NCBI GenBank assembly: GCA_965284565.1
Contig: OZ260100.1
Span: forward strand, 1,240,001-1,304,000
Length of the DNA stretch: 64,000 nt
DNA from: BRH-c54 sp965284565
GTDB lineage: Bacteria; Bacteroidota; Bacteroidia; Flavobacteriales_E; Vicingaceae
Reading direction: 5' to 3'
This document shows positions 8,880 through 18,681 of this stretch, one piece after another. The translations under genes were made by a program, and so were the position numbers. Each line of letters starts with the position of its first letter. Position 1 is the stretch's first letter. The notes under the pieces are model-generated. The model saw only the letters and a program-made list of their open reading frames with translations, was not told the DNA's origin and made no database searches.

Positions 8880-9872
8880 ATGAAAGTAGCTGTAGTTGGT
8901 GCCACCGGAATGGTTGGTAATGTAATGTTAAAAGTATTAGCAGAACGTAATTTCCCTATTACGGAGCTTATTCCCGTTGCTTCGGAAAAGTCTGTAGGAA
9001 AAGAAGTTGAGTATCAAGGAAAGAAGTACAAAGTGGTTACCCTTACAACTGCAGTTGATGCAAAACCAGATATTGCTATATTTTCTGCCGGAGGAGCAAC
9101 TTCCTTAGAATGGGCTCCAAAATTCGCTGAAGTAGGTACAACTGTAATTGACAACTCTTCGGCTTGGAGGATGAACCCCAACAATAAATTGGTGGTGCCA
9201 GAAATTAATGCCAATATATTAACCAAAGCAGATAAAATTATTGCCAACCCTAACTGTTCTACTATTCAGTTAGTAATGGTGTTGAACCCTCTACATCAAA
9301 AATATGGTATCAAAAGAGTAATTGTTTCTACTTATCAATCCATAACCGGAACAGGCGTGAAAGCCGTGGAACAACTTAACAATGAACAACAAGGTATTAA
9401 AGGAGAAATGGCTTATCCTTATCCGATAGATAAAAATTGTTTGCCACATTGCGATGTATTTACCGAAAATGGCTACACCAAAGAAGAAATAAAACTGATG
9501 ACAGAACCTAAAAAAATTATGCAAGATGATAGTTTTAGCCTTACCGCTACCGCTGTTCGTGTGCCTGTTGTTGGTGGTCATTCCGAAAGTGTAAACATTG
9601 AGTTTAAAACTGATGTTGATGTGAAAGAAATTAGAAAAATTTTACACGAAACTTCAGGGGTAGTGTTGCAAGATAATACAGACACCAACACTTACCCTAT
9701 GCCTATTTATGCAGCAGATAAAGATGAAGTTTTTGTTGGAAGAATACGCAAAGACGAATCGCAACCTAATACCATCAATTTATGGATAGTAGCCGATAAT
9801 TTAAGAAAAGGAGCTGCTACCAATGCAGTACAAATTGCTGAATATTTGGTAAAAAATGAATTAGTTGGTTAA
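8880..9872 (+). CDS. asd: Aspartate-semialdehyde dehydrogenase
   Basis: This enzyme reduces aspartyl phosphate to aspartate semialdehyde with NADPH, feeding lysine/diaminopimelate, threonine and methionine synthesis. The 330-residue length is normal. The nucleotide loop GATGMVG is at 7-13. The catalytic cysteine is in NPNCSTIQ (Cys126). The substrate Arg227 (VRVPV) and catalytic His234 (GGHSESVNIEF) follow in the expected order. It is preceded by a 168-bp divergent spacer with a TACTTTTG box. The TPR regulator gene begins 20 bp downstream. Confidence 0.97.
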   Translation: MKVAVVGATGMVGNVMLKVLAERNFPITELIPVASEKSVGKEVEYQGKKYKVVTLTTAVDAKPDIAIFSAGGATSLEWAPKFAEVGTTVIDNSSAWRMNPNNKLVVPEINANILTKADKIIANPNCSTIQLVMVLNPLHQKYGIKRVIVSTYQSITGTGVKAVEQLNNEQQGIKGEMAYPYPIDKNCLPHCDVFTENGYTKEEIKLMTEPKKIMQDDSFSLTATAVRVPVVGGHSESVNIEFKTDVDVKEIRKILHETSGVVLQDNTDTNTYPMPIYAADKDEVFVGRIRKDESQPNTINLWIVADNLRKGAATNAVQIAEYLVKNELVG

Positions 9873-9892
9873 CTTGGCAGAAAAAATTCGCC

Positions 9893-11563
9893 TTGACAAC
9901 ATTCTTTTTACATAAAAAGAAACTTCATTTTGTGTTGATACTTTTTTTGGCATTTTCGTCAAATATATTTTCTCAATATGCTACAAAAGCGGATAGTTTA
10001 AAAGCATTATTATCACCTCAACTTAATGATAGTAACAAAATTGTTTTATTAGGACAGCTAAGTGATTGGTTTTATGAACAAGAAGATTACATCAATGCTA
10101 TTCACTATCAGCTTCAAAAAACGCAATTCTTAAAAAAAAACTCAAATGATGCATATCATGCCTCTGCTAACGAAAAATTAGCTTTAATGTACTATCATAT
10201 TGGCAATTATGAACTTTCTGCTAAACATTATTTGGAAGCATTAAAGTATTTTGAGAAGATTGAAGATGAGCGGATGATGGCACAAATATCAGGCAACTTA
10301 GCAAATGTTTATACTCGAATTGACAACTATAAAAATGCCATTAATTACCTTAATAAAGCTAAAGCAATCCTCGAAAAAGAACAGTTTTTTAATAGCAGAA
10401 CCATAGCAGGATTATATACCAACGTTGGTTTGGCATATACTGGATTGATGCAGCTGGATAGTGCATTACTTTATTACAACAAAGCCCTTGCCTTAATTAA
10501 TGAAACCGAAAATCCATTATACTTTGCATCCATACTTAATAATATGGGGGAGGTTTATTTTGAGCAAAAAGAATATGAAAAAGCATTAACCGATTATGAA
10601 AAATCTTATTCGCTTTTTTCAGAGATAGAAAATTATAATGGCATGGGGGCTTCAAAGCTTAATATTGCTAAAATAAAAATTCAACAAGAAAAATATACAG
10701 AAGCCATTGTGTTATCGAAAGAAGCATTAACAATACTAGAAAAGATTAACTCTTTATTTTTTATAATAACAGCTCATCAACAACTTTATGAAGCCTACAA
10801 AGGGTTGAATGATTACAAAAATGCCAACCAACATTTAGAACATTATTTGCTAAAAAAAGACAGTTTAAAAGGCAATGAAAAAACAGAGTATATTGCTAAC
10901 TTAGAAATGCAATACGCTGCAGAAAAAGAACAGCAAAAATTAAAAATTTTAGAACAACAAATTTTACTAACCGAAAAAGAAAACAAACTAAAACAAACTC
11001 GACTTGATATTATTTTAGGAAGTATAATTGCATTATTAATAATTGCATTACTTTCTGTTGTGTATTTACGAGCAACATTGTCTAAAAACAGATTGAAACA
11101 GGTGGTTTTAAAGCAGCAACAAGAAAAATTAGAACTTACTTTAGACTTTAAACAAAAAGAAGTAGAATCATTTGCGAATTATTTAAAAGAAAAAAATCAA
11201 TTATTAGAAAATCTTAAAAAAGAAATAAATAGTACAGATTTACCACAAAGTGGTGAGGTTGTAAAAAAATTAACTGGAATTATCAATCAATACTTACTTA
11301 TTGATAACGATAGGAAAAACTTAGAGTTAAAAATAGATCAAGAACATCAAGAGTTTGTTCAACGTTTACAAGATAAACATAACCAATTAACATCTAACGA
11401 CATAAGACTTTGTTCATTAATCTTGCTCGATTTAAATAACAAAGAGATAGCAACTATCTTAAACATTGAGCCAAGTAGTGTAAAAATGAGTAAAAACCGT
11501 CTGAGGAAAAAGCTAAATTTACCTCAAGGCGAAAACTTAAAGTTTTTTCTTAACAACATGTAA
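9893..11563 (+). CDS. TPR sensor-regulator with membrane helix and C-terminal HTH
   Basis: The 556-residue protein has a signal-like N-terminus. Residues about 90-320 hold several tetratricopeptide repeats (for example NYELSAKHYLEALKYF and NYKNAINYLNKAKAIL). A coiled coil (340-370), one membrane helix (373-393), a second coiled coil and a LuxR-like helix-turn-helix (503-541, ending VKMSKNRLRKKLNL) follow. This layout is common in Bacteroidota, with periplasmic TPRs and a cytoplasmic DNA-binding end. No ATG precedes the signal sequence in frame, so a TTG at 9893 is the likely start. It lies directly upstream of the T9SS block, and control of those genes is a reasonable but unproven inference. 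Confidence 0.8.
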   Translation: MTTFFLHKKKLHFVLILFLAFSSNIFSQYATKADSLKALLSPQLNDSNKIVLLGQLSDWFYEQEDYINAIHYQLQKTQFLKKNSNDAYHASANEKLALMYYHIGNYELSAKHYLEALKYFEKIEDERMMAQISGNLANVYTRIDNYKNAINYLNKAKAILEKEQFFNSRTIAGLYTNVGLAYTGLMQLDSALLYYNKALALINETENPLYFASILNNMGEVYFEQKEYEKALTDYEKSYSLFSEIENYNGMGASKLNIAKIKIQQEKYTEAIVLSKEALTILEKINSLFFIITAHQQLYEAYKGLNDYKNANQHLEHYLLKKDSLKGNEKTEYIANLEMQYAAEKEQQKLKILEQQILLTEKENKLKQTRLDIILGSIIALLIIALLSVVYLRATLSKNRLKQVVLKQQQEKLELTLDFKQKEVESFANYLKEKNQLLENLKKEINSTDLPQSGEVVKKLTGIINQYLLIDNDRKNLELKIDQEHQEFVQRLQDKHNQLTSNDIRLCSLILLDLNNKEIATILNIEPSSVKMSKNRLRKKLNLPQGENLKFFLNNM

Positions 11564-11660
11564 AACAAGTGTTTATTTATATTGTAACCTTTTTGTAACC
11601 CCATAATTTTCTTTTCTTTTCATTTAGTTCATCATCTTTGAACCGAAAATTTCGTTATTC

Positions 11661-12959
11661 ATGTTTAGATGGACTAATATCATATATGTATTTGTTTTGC
11701 TTTTTGCTAACAGCTTCTTTGTATTTAGTCAAAACAATATTCTTGTTATAGATTATAATAATAATTTTAGTAGCGACCAAAGTAACAATTCAAGTAGAAT
11801 TTATAATAGATTAGTCGCCACACAATCAAGTGTTGTTAGAATAAATGCTATACCTGCTTCAATAAATCCTGCTACTTATAATCAAGTGTGGATATTTGGA
11901 AACATGGGGTATCCAACTGCTGCCAATCAAAACCCAATTATAAATTATATGAATGCCGGGGGAGCTGTTTACATTCAATCAGAGGTAAGTTGTTGTAATA
12001 ATGAAGCAGCTTTTATTGATCAACTTATAAATGCTACAGTTATTGCCGGGGGATCTATTAGTCATTTTATGACATTAAATGGTTATTATCAAACCACTCC
12101 GACTTCAACAACATGTAATTCATCAACTTTTGCAACTTACGGAGTTGCGGTTAGACCTTTCCAAGGAACTCCTGCAGCAAACATAATGTTTACTTCTACC
12201 TCTACTTGTGGAGGAGCAATTTCTTCCTCCACAGTAGTAGGAGCTAAATTTAGATCTTGTGATATGATTTCAGGTCAAGGAGCTTTAATTTCTATAGGTG
12301 ATTTTAATGTTTTTCCTACCTCTGGAACCTGCACAAGTATAGGAATTTTAGGTACAACAAATGATAATTTGGTGATTGATTATATAGCAGATCTTTTACC
12401 CTGTTTAACTAGTTGTTCAGTATTACCAGTTACACTTACAAACTTTGAAGCTGAGTGTCAAAAAGGAGGTAAAAAAATTTCATGGACTACCTCCTCAGAA
12501 ATAAATAACGATTATTTTACTATTGAAAAAAGTGTTGATGCTATTAAGTGGGAGACTGTTACGCATGTTCAAGGAGCAGGAAATAGCAATCAACCAATTA
12601 ATTACAGTTACATTGATGATAGTTACGAAAATAATAACCAAACCACCTACTACCGATTAAAACAAACAGATTTTGATGGCAATTTTGAATATTTTAATGT
12701 TATACCTATTAGTTGTGAAGTATTAGATGCTTCGCCATTAATTTTTCCAAATCCTGCAACCAATAATATTACAATTTCTGGAAATAAGTTAAATAAAATA
12801 GAAATTATTGATGTATTAGGTAGAATAGTCAAACAAGCGCAACCCCATTCAACTAATACTAATATAGAAATTGATATCTCAAATATTTCAAACGGAACTT
12901 ATGTTGTTAAAATCTACGAAACAAATAAAATAACCAATCAAAAAATTATAAAACAATAA
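11661..12959 (+). CDS. Secreted protein with T9SS type A sorting domain
   Basis: The 432-residue protein has a signal peptide ending VFSQ. The N-terminal part (25 to about 250; VWIFGNMGYP, then NYMNAGGAVYIQSEV) looks like a Rossmann-type glutamine-amidotransferase-like fold, but no catalytic triad is recognisable. A linker of the PVTLTNFEAEC / ISWTTSSEINNDYFTIEKS type follows. The C-terminal type A sorting domain begins near residue 361 (FPNPATNNITI, then ISNISNGTYVVKI). These features imply export by the type IX system and surface attachment or release. It lies 4 bp before the type B cargo gene. Confidence 0.8.
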   Translation: MFRWTNIIYVFVLLFANSFFVFSQNNILVIDYNNNFSSDQSNNSSRIYNRLVATQSSVVRINAIPASINPATYNQVWIFGNMGYPTAANQNPIINYMNAGGAVYIQSEVSCCNNEAAFIDQLINATVIAGGSISHFMTLNGYYQTTPTSTTCNSSTFATYGVAVRPFQGTPAANIMFTSTSTCGGAISSSTVVGAKFRSCDMISGQGALISIGDFNVFPTSGTCTSIGILGTTNDNLVIDYIADLLPCLTSCSVLPVTLTNFEAECQKGGKKISWTTSSEINNDYFTIEKSVDAIKWETVTHVQGAGNSNQPINYSYIDDSYENNNQTTYYRLKQTDFDGNFEYFNVIPISCEVLDASPLIFPNPATNNITISGNKLNKIEIIDVLGRIVKQAQPHSTNTNIEIDISNISNGTYVVKIYETNKITNQKIIKQ

Positions 12960-12963
12960 AAAT

Positions 12964-15573
12964 ATGGAAGCAAGAAAATGTAAGCTCAACTTAGTATTAA
13001 CCTTTATAATGTTTTTTATGTTTAGTCTACAGGGCTTCTCACAAGCATGCGATACTACATGTAGTCCTAATTTTGTACCCAATGGTTCTTTTGAAAACAC
13101 AACTATTAGTTGTTCAGATACTACTTCCGAAATGCACACCAACTACTCCCAAGTTACAGGGTGGTTTGGTACAGCTCCTATTAACGGAACAGGAAGTACT
13201 CCTGATTACTATAATACCAATTGTAACGGACCTTCTCAAACAAATACTTGTGATGCCAGTAGTGGTTCTGTTGGCTTTTTTACTTATGCCATTCAAGGAG
13301 CAAATGCTAGAGAATATGTGCAAACACAGTTGACGACACCTTTGATAGCTGGTCAAGAATATTGTATTTCTTTTGATGTTAAATTAGATGCAAACAGTAC
13401 CTACCTCCCAAGTGATGGTCTAGGGGTGTGGTTTACCAACCAAATGGTAGATATTGACGCCCAAAATGGTGGAGCACATTTTATCGGACCTGGTTCAACC
13501 ATTAATGCTACTCCTCAAATTGAGAATCCTACTGGAAATATGATTGATACCAACTGTACTATATTTACAGCCAACTTTATTGCCACAGGAACCGAACAAT
13601 GGATGGTAATTGGTAATTTTAAAAATGATGCTAATACACAACTTACCGGTAGTTGTTTTTTTGGTTTATGTTTTAGTTACTTCATAATTGATAACGTTTC
13701 GCTTAGAACAACTTGCACTACGCAACCACTTGACATAACAGCAACAACTACAAATGATACCATTTGTAACAATGAATGTACAAATATAGAAGCTATAGTA
13801 ACTGGAGGAACTACTCCTTACAACATCACATGGAATAATGGTGTACCAAATGGAGCGGGTCCACACAATGTTTGTCCAACTACCACAACTACTTATATTG
13901 CTACAGTAACAGACTCTTTAAACAATACAGATACCTCATCTATCACTATTTATGTAAACCCAACCGATTCTAATTATTCTGCCATTTCTATTTGTGCTAA
14001 CGATAGTGTATTTGCTGGTGGAGTTTGGCAAAATACCACAGGAATGTATTACGACACACTTCAAAATACTTATGGATGTGATAGCTTGTTAGTTACTGAT
14101 TTAACCGTTACCCCCTCAGATGCAGCTTTATTTAACTATCCTCAAAATAATTATTGTATAACCGATGCCAATCCTACTCCAACAATTACAGGTACAGTAG
14201 GAGGGACATTTACCATTAATAATAGTGGTACAATTAACTCCTCAACAGGTGAAATTAACATTGCTTCAAGTGGTGTGGGTACTTTTAACATCACATATGC
14301 CACCAATGGGACTTGTCCTGATACTAATACCGTTACTATTACCATAGTATCAAGCGGGGACGCTACGATTACTCCTGCAGGTCCATTTTGTGAAAACAAT
14401 GCTGCCACAACCCTTACTGCTGCTCAATCGGGTGGTGTTTGGTCAGGAAATGGTATTACAAATACCTCAACAGGTGTTTTTGACCCGTCAACAGCGGGTG
14501 TTGGAACGCATCAAATCATTTACACCATTTCCGGTTCTTGTGGCGATGCTGATACCATTACAATCACGATAAACGCACAGGATGACGCTTCCTTCAATTA
14601 CAATTCAACTGTTTATTGCTCTACAGATGCCAATCCTACTCCAACAATAACAGGAACAGTAGGAGGGACTTTTACCATTGACAATAGTGGAACAATTAAT
14701 GCCTCAAGTGGCGAAATTAACATTGCTTCAAGTGGTGTAGGCACGTTTAATATTATATATATTACAAATGGAGCTTGTCCGGACACCAATACAGTAAGCA
14801 TAACCATTAACAACTGTACTAATCCTGTTGCTAACTTTACTATAAGTGATACTTCTATTTGTAAAAATGAGTGCATTACGATTACTGATGCTAGTTCTAA
14901 TTCAACTTCTTGGCAATGGACTTTTAATGGTGGAAATCCAGCTTCAGCAAATACTGCAGGACCTCATACCGTTTGTTTTGATAGCGTTGGGACTTACACT
15001 ATCACTTTAATATCAACTAACTCAAACGGAAGTGATACAGCAACAACATCAATAACTGTTCACGATAACCCTACAGTTGATGCAGGAACAGATGTGGTGA
15101 TTGATTTAGGACAAAGCACGATGCTCAATGCCACGGGTAGTAATGGAAGTTATACATGGACACCTCCCACTTGGTTAGATTGTCCTACTTGTCCATCAAC
15201 ACTTTCAGCACCAGATGAAACGATAACTTATACTGTTCTATTAGTTGATTCAAATGGTTGTTCAGCAAGTGATAATGTAACGGTTATTGTTGATTTCGAA
15301 TATGTAGTTTGGGTACCTAATATCTTCTCCCCTAATGGTGATGGTAATAATGATGTAGTTTATGTTAGAGGAATTGGAATAGACTCTTTCAACTTCATTG
15401 TTTACAACCGTTGGGGTGAAAAAGTGTTTGAAACTTCTGATTTAAACATCGGTTGGGATGGTACATTTAGAGGAGAAAAGTTAAATAGTGCTGTATTTGT
15501 ATATTACTTAGAAGCTACTTTTAAAAACGGCACTTCCACCACTAAAAAGGGAGACATTACTCTGATAAAATAA
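12964..15573 (+). CDS. Large secreted PKD/repeat protein with T9SS type B (gliding-associated) C-terminus
   Basis: The 869-residue protein starts with a signal peptide (to about residue 27). A jelly-roll-like N-terminal domain (VPNGSFENTTI..., to about 250) follows. Ig/PKD-like domains come next, including three consecutive related 76-78 residue repeats at 386-615. A PKD domain near 620-700 (WQWTFNGGNPASANT) precedes the C-terminal CHU_C/type B sorting domain (VPNIFSPNGDGNNDVV, YNRWGEKVFET, GDITLIK). Such proteins are secreted by the type IX system and are often encoded next to a PorP/SprF partner, as here (22 bp downstream). An adhesin role is likely. Confidence 0.88.
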   Translation: MEARKCKLNLVLTFIMFFMFSLQGFSQACDTTCSPNFVPNGSFENTTISCSDTTSEMHTNYSQVTGWFGTAPINGTGSTPDYYNTNCNGPSQTNTCDASSGSVGFFTYAIQGANAREYVQTQLTTPLIAGQEYCISFDVKLDANSTYLPSDGLGVWFTNQMVDIDAQNGGAHFIGPGSTINATPQIENPTGNMIDTNCTIFTANFIATGTEQWMVIGNFKNDANTQLTGSCFFGLCFSYFIIDNVSLRTTCTTQPLDITATTTNDTICNNECTNIEAIVTGGTTPYNITWNNGVPNGAGPHNVCPTTTTTYIATVTDSLNNTDTSSITIYVNPTDSNYSAISICANDSVFAGGVWQNTTGMYYDTLQNTYGCDSLLVTDLTVTPSDAALFNYPQNNYCITDANPTPTITGTVGGTFTINNSGTINSSTGEINIASSGVGTFNITYATNGTCPDTNTVTITIVSSGDATITPAGPFCENNAATTLTAAQSGGVWSGNGITNTSTGVFDPSTAGVGTHQIIYTISGSCGDADTITITINAQDDASFNYNSTVYCSTDANPTPTITGTVGGTFTIDNSGTINASSGEINIASSGVGTFNIIYITNGACPDTNTVSITINNCTNPVANFTISDTSICKNECITITDASSNSTSWQWTFNGGNPASANTAGPHTVCFDSVGTYTITLISTNSNGSDTATTSITVHDNPTVDAGTDVVIDLGQSTMLNATGSNGSYTWTPPTWLDCPTCPSTLSAPDETITYTVLLVDSNGCSASDNVTVIVDFEYVVWVPNIFSPNGDGNNDVVYVRGIGIDSFNFIVYNRWGEKVFETSDLNIGWDGTFRGEKLNSAVFVYYLEATFKNGTSTTKKGDITLIK
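14119..14808 (+). repeat. Three tandem about 77-codon repeats inside the type B cargo gene
   Basis: Unit 1 (14119-14346) and unit 3 (14581-14808) encode almost the same 76 residues; both contain ANPTPTITGTVGGTFTI and EINIASSGVGTFNI. Unit 2 (14347-14580) is a diverged relative with the same ending (STAGVGTHQIIY, then DADTITITI). Units 1 and 3 share long identical nucleotide stretches, which indicates recent duplication or gene conversion. This is a likely site of copy-number change and assembly collapse. Confidence 0.85.
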
Positions 15574-15595
15574 TCTTAATAATAAAAATACACAT

Positions 15596-16642
15596 ATGAA
15601 AAAATTAATATTAATAAGCTCTTGTATATTTTCATTTGCAATACAAGCTCAAGACATTCATTTTACTATGTGGGATGCCGTTCCTATTACAACAAACCCT
15701 GCATCTACAGGTGTTTTTAGAGGCGACCACAGAGCTGTTATAAACTACCGTAACCAATGGTCGAGCGTAGGAAAACCTTACAACACTTACTCTTTTATGG
15801 GCGATGCCGGAATTCTAAAAAACAAATGGCAAAACGGATTTATGGGAGTTGGAATTAATGTTTATAAAGACAATGCCGGTCAAAATGATTTTGGTGCTAC
15901 TAAAGTGTCTTTAGGTTTATCAAACATTGTTTTTTTAGACGACAAAAACTCTGCTTCTGTCGGTTTAATGGGCTCTTGGGGGCAAAATGCACTGAACACC
16001 TCCAATGCCGAATGGGACGCTCAATTTAATGGACAAAATTTCGACCCGACATTAAGCTCCAATGAACCTTTTAATTATGAAAACAAAAGCTATTTTGATT
16101 TTTCTGCTGGAGTTTTATGGGCTTATGGAACAGGTTCAAAAACGTTAAGTTCGCAAGATGAATTTAGTATGAAAGCTGGATTGGCATTTTACCATGTAAC
16201 TCGCCCTGAAGGAAGTATTTCAGCTATTGAAAAAGATAAGTTATACTCTCGCTGGGCTTTTCATGCTGATGCTTATATTGGTATTAGTAATTCAAAGTTT
16301 GCAGTAAAACCTAAATTTTTAACCTATATACAAGGTCCATCTAGACAATTCGCTTTAGGAACATTATTACGCTATATGATTAAAGAAGAATCTAAATATA
16401 CCGGATTTTTCACAGAAATGGCGATATCTTTTGGCGGATACTACCGTGTAGGTGATGCGTTCGCTCCATCAGTAGAATTTGAAATTGGTGGACTAGCTAT
16501 TGGTGTTGCTTACGATATGAACTTATCAGGCTTAAGTGTAGCTACTAATGGAAACGGAGGTCCTGAGGTATTTATCAAGTTCGTTAGCCCAAATCCATTT
16601 TCTTATGGAAAAGGAACTAAAAGTAGTGCGAGGTTCAATTAA
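15596..16642 (+). CDS. PorP/SprF family type IX secretion membrane protein
   Basis: The 348-residue protein has a signal peptide (to QAQ at about residue 19) and begins its mature part DIHFTMWDAVPITTNPASTGVFRGDHRAVINYRNQW in two consecutive stretches, which is the PorP/SprF family hallmark. The remainder alternates beta strands consistent with an outer-membrane barrel. PorP/SprF proteins are thought to hold or escort type B T9SS substrates such as SprB at the surface. The cargo gene just upstream is the natural partner. Many paralogues exist in these genomes, so a specific name is not assigned. Confidence 0.92.
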   Translation: MKKLILISSCIFSFAIQAQDIHFTMWDAVPITTNPASTGVFRGDHRAVINYRNQWSSVGKPYNTYSFMGDAGILKNKWQNGFMGVGINVYKDNAGQNDFGATKVSLGLSNIVFLDDKNSASVGLMGSWGQNALNTSNAEWDAQFNGQNFDPTLSSNEPFNYENKSYFDFSAGVLWAYGTGSKTLSSQDEFSMKAGLAFYHVTRPEGSISAIEKDKLYSRWAFHADAYIGISNSKFAVKPKFLTYIQGPSRQFALGTLLRYMIKEESKYTGFFTEMAISFGGYYRVGDAFAPSVEFEIGGLAIGVAYDMNLSGLSVATNGNGGPEVFIKFVSPNPFSYGKGTKSSARFN

Positions 16643-16735
16643 TTTTATGTTGATTTAACTTTTTAGCATACTTTATACTTTAAACACCTTTGCAGTATTA
16701 TTTCATTTAGTAATTTCGTATGAAAATTTATCTAA

Positions 16736-17746
16736 ATGAATAACTACAATACTTTAAAAGAACTTATCGCTATCGATTCTCCTTCGGGATATACTGATAA
16801 CGCAAGCAAATATATTTTTGATTTATTAACAAGCTATGGCTACCAACCGGAATACACCAACAAAGGAGCGGTAAAATGTGCTTTGGGAAAAAATCCAACA
16901 GCTGCTCTTGCTGCTCATGTGGATACCTTAGGAGCTATTGTTTCCGGAATTAAAGCTAATGGTACACTTGCTTTTTCTTTGTTGGGTGGACTATCTTTAA
17001 CTGGAGCTGAAGGCGAATATGTTAAAATCATTACGCACGAAGGAAAAATTCATACTGGAACTATTTTATTAAACAACCCATCGGTACATGCCAATAACGA
17101 AAAGGAAAAAACCGAACGTTCCATTAAAAACATGCATATTAGAATTGATGATGAGGTTTATACAAAAGAAGATGTAGAAAAATTAGGAATAGAAGTAGGC
17201 GATATTATTTGTGTAGATGTAAAATATCAAGAATTAGAAAATGGTTTTATAAAATCCCGATTTTTAGATAATAAAGCAGGATGTTATGTATTGTTTGAAA
17301 TTGCCCGAAGACTGAAACAGCAAAACAAAGAAGTACCTGTAGAATTATTTTTCTCTAACTACGAAGAAGTTGGACATGGAGGAACAGTAGGCTACTCCGA
17401 AAACATAAAAGAATTATTAGTGTTAGATATGGGAGTTTTAGGAGATGACTGTCAAGGAAACGAAGTAAGCTGTTCTATTTGTGCTAAAGACTCCTCTGGA
17501 CCTTATGATTATACTTTTAGAAAAAAATTAGTGGATTTAGCTAAGAAAAATAATATCCCTTATAAAATAGATGTATACCCACACTATGGTTCAGATGGTT
17601 CTGCTGCTTTACGTGCCGGAAATGATTTTAGAGTAGCCCTTATCGGAATGGGAGTAGCTGCATCGCATGGAACAGAAAGAACACACAAAAAAGGTATTGA
17701 AGCTACCATAGATTTATGTTTGGCTTACATCAATCAATACAACTAA
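16736..17746 (+). CDS. M42 family metallopeptidase
   Basis: The 336-residue cytoplasmic peptidase has all the M42 metal ligands and acid residues in order: His61 and Asp63 (AAHVDT), Asp178 (FLDNKAG), Glu210/Glu211 (NYEEVGH), Asp231 (LDMG) and His311 (ASHGTERTH). M42 enzymes are co-catalytic metal aminopeptidases that form large tetrahedral assemblies and trim peptides; old database names include endoglucanase M. There is no signal peptide. The bestrophin gene follows after 3 bp, suggesting co-transcription. Confidence 0.92.
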   Translation: MNNYNTLKELIAIDSPSGYTDNASKYIFDLLTSYGYQPEYTNKGAVKCALGKNPTAALAAHVDTLGAIVSGIKANGTLAFSLLGGLSLTGAEGEYVKIITHEGKIHTGTILLNNPSVHANNEKEKTERSIKNMHIRIDDEVYTKEDVEKLGIEVGDIICVDVKYQELENGFIKSRFLDNKAGCYVLFEIARRLKQQNKEVPVELFFSNYEEVGHGGTVGYSENIKELLVLDMGVLGDDCQGNEVSCSICAKDSSGPYDYTFRKKLVDLAKKNNIPYKIDVYPHYGSDGSAALRAGNDFRVALIGMGVAASHGTERTHKKGIEATIDLCLAYINQYN

Positions 17747-17749
17747 AAA

Positions 17750-18622
17750 ATGATTAAGTATAACCCTAAAAATTGGTTCGTACATATCTTATCTTTTCAA
17801 AAAAGCGATACCATTCGTATTTTATGGAAAGAGCTAATTTTAATGGCTTTACTTACCACCGCTATTTCCTATTTAGAAATTGAATTTATAGCTAAAGCAT
17901 CGTGGCATCGAGAACTAATGGCAGTTTATTCATTAGTAGGCTTTGTTTTATCATTGTTGCTAGTATTTAGAACCAATACCGGTTACGATCGTTGGTGGGA
18001 AGGTAGAAAAAAATGGGGTGAATTAGTAAATAACACCCGAAATTTGACAATAAAAATATCAAGTTCTTCGGTATTTAGCCAACATGATAAAGATTTCTTT
18101 ACCCGCATGATTCCCAATTACGCATATGCTATGAAAGAACATTTGCGTGAAGGTGTTAAAATGGATGAACTTTCTCTTACAGAAAGCGAAAAACAAATAC
18201 TAATAAACAAAGAACATAAAGTAAATTATATCGCCAAACTTATTTATGATAAACTACACGAAGTTAAATCAAGAAATGAGTTATCTGAAATAGAATATTT
18301 ATCGTTAGATACTAATTTAAAAACCTTTGCCGATATAAATGGAGCTTGCGAAAGAATTAAAAACACTCCCATACCATATTCTTATAGCTTGTTTCTTAAA
18401 AAATTCATTTTTATTTATGTAACCACTATGCCTCTGGCTTTTGTCGCTTCTTTCGGATATTGGTCTGTATTAATTACTACTTTAGTTTTTTACGTTTTGG
18501 TAAGTATGGAAATTCTAGCAGAAGAAATTGAAGAACCCTTCGGAATTGATGATAATGACTTACCCCTAGATGATTTGTGTGTAAAAATTAAAGACAACAT
18601 TCAAGAAATATTAAACGATTAA
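17750..18622 (+). CDS. Bestrophin-family (UPF0187) anion channel
   Basis: The 290-residue protein has the prokaryotic bestrophin pattern. Membrane helices lie at about 27-45 and 60-75, followed by the signature TNTGYDRWWEGRKKWGELV near residues 77-95. A cytoplasmic helical section, two more helices around 215-255, and the conserved EEIEEPFG segment near the C-terminus follow. Prokaryotic homologues form pentameric ion channels in the inner membrane. It starts 3 bp after the M42 gene. The family call is firm; ion selectivity is not. Confidence 0.9.
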   Translation: MIKYNPKNWFVHILSFQKSDTIRILWKELILMALLTTAISYLEIEFIAKASWHRELMAVYSLVGFVLSLLLVFRTNTGYDRWWEGRKKWGELVNNTRNLTIKISSSSVFSQHDKDFFTRMIPNYAYAMKEHLREGVKMDELSLTESEKQILINKEHKVNYIAKLIYDKLHEVKSRNELSEIEYLSLDTNLKTFADINGACERIKNTPIPYSYSLFLKKFIFIYVTTMPLAFVASFGYWSVLITTLVFYVLVSMEILAEEIEEPFGIDDNDLPLDDLCVKIKDNIQEILND

Positions 18623-18681
18623 TATAAAGTAAATCATGTTAAATTAATAAATATTATTTTTGAATACTGAAATTTAACTAA

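Noticed and set aside
14119..14808. CRISPR-like repeat array
   Set aside because: The units are 228-234 bp, in frame and coding, with no spacers; they are protein repeats.
13073..14876. Several other-frame ORFs within the type B cargo gene
   Set aside because: Repetitive, Thr/Asn-rich coding sequence opens neighbouring frames by chance; none has a start context or a recognisable domain.
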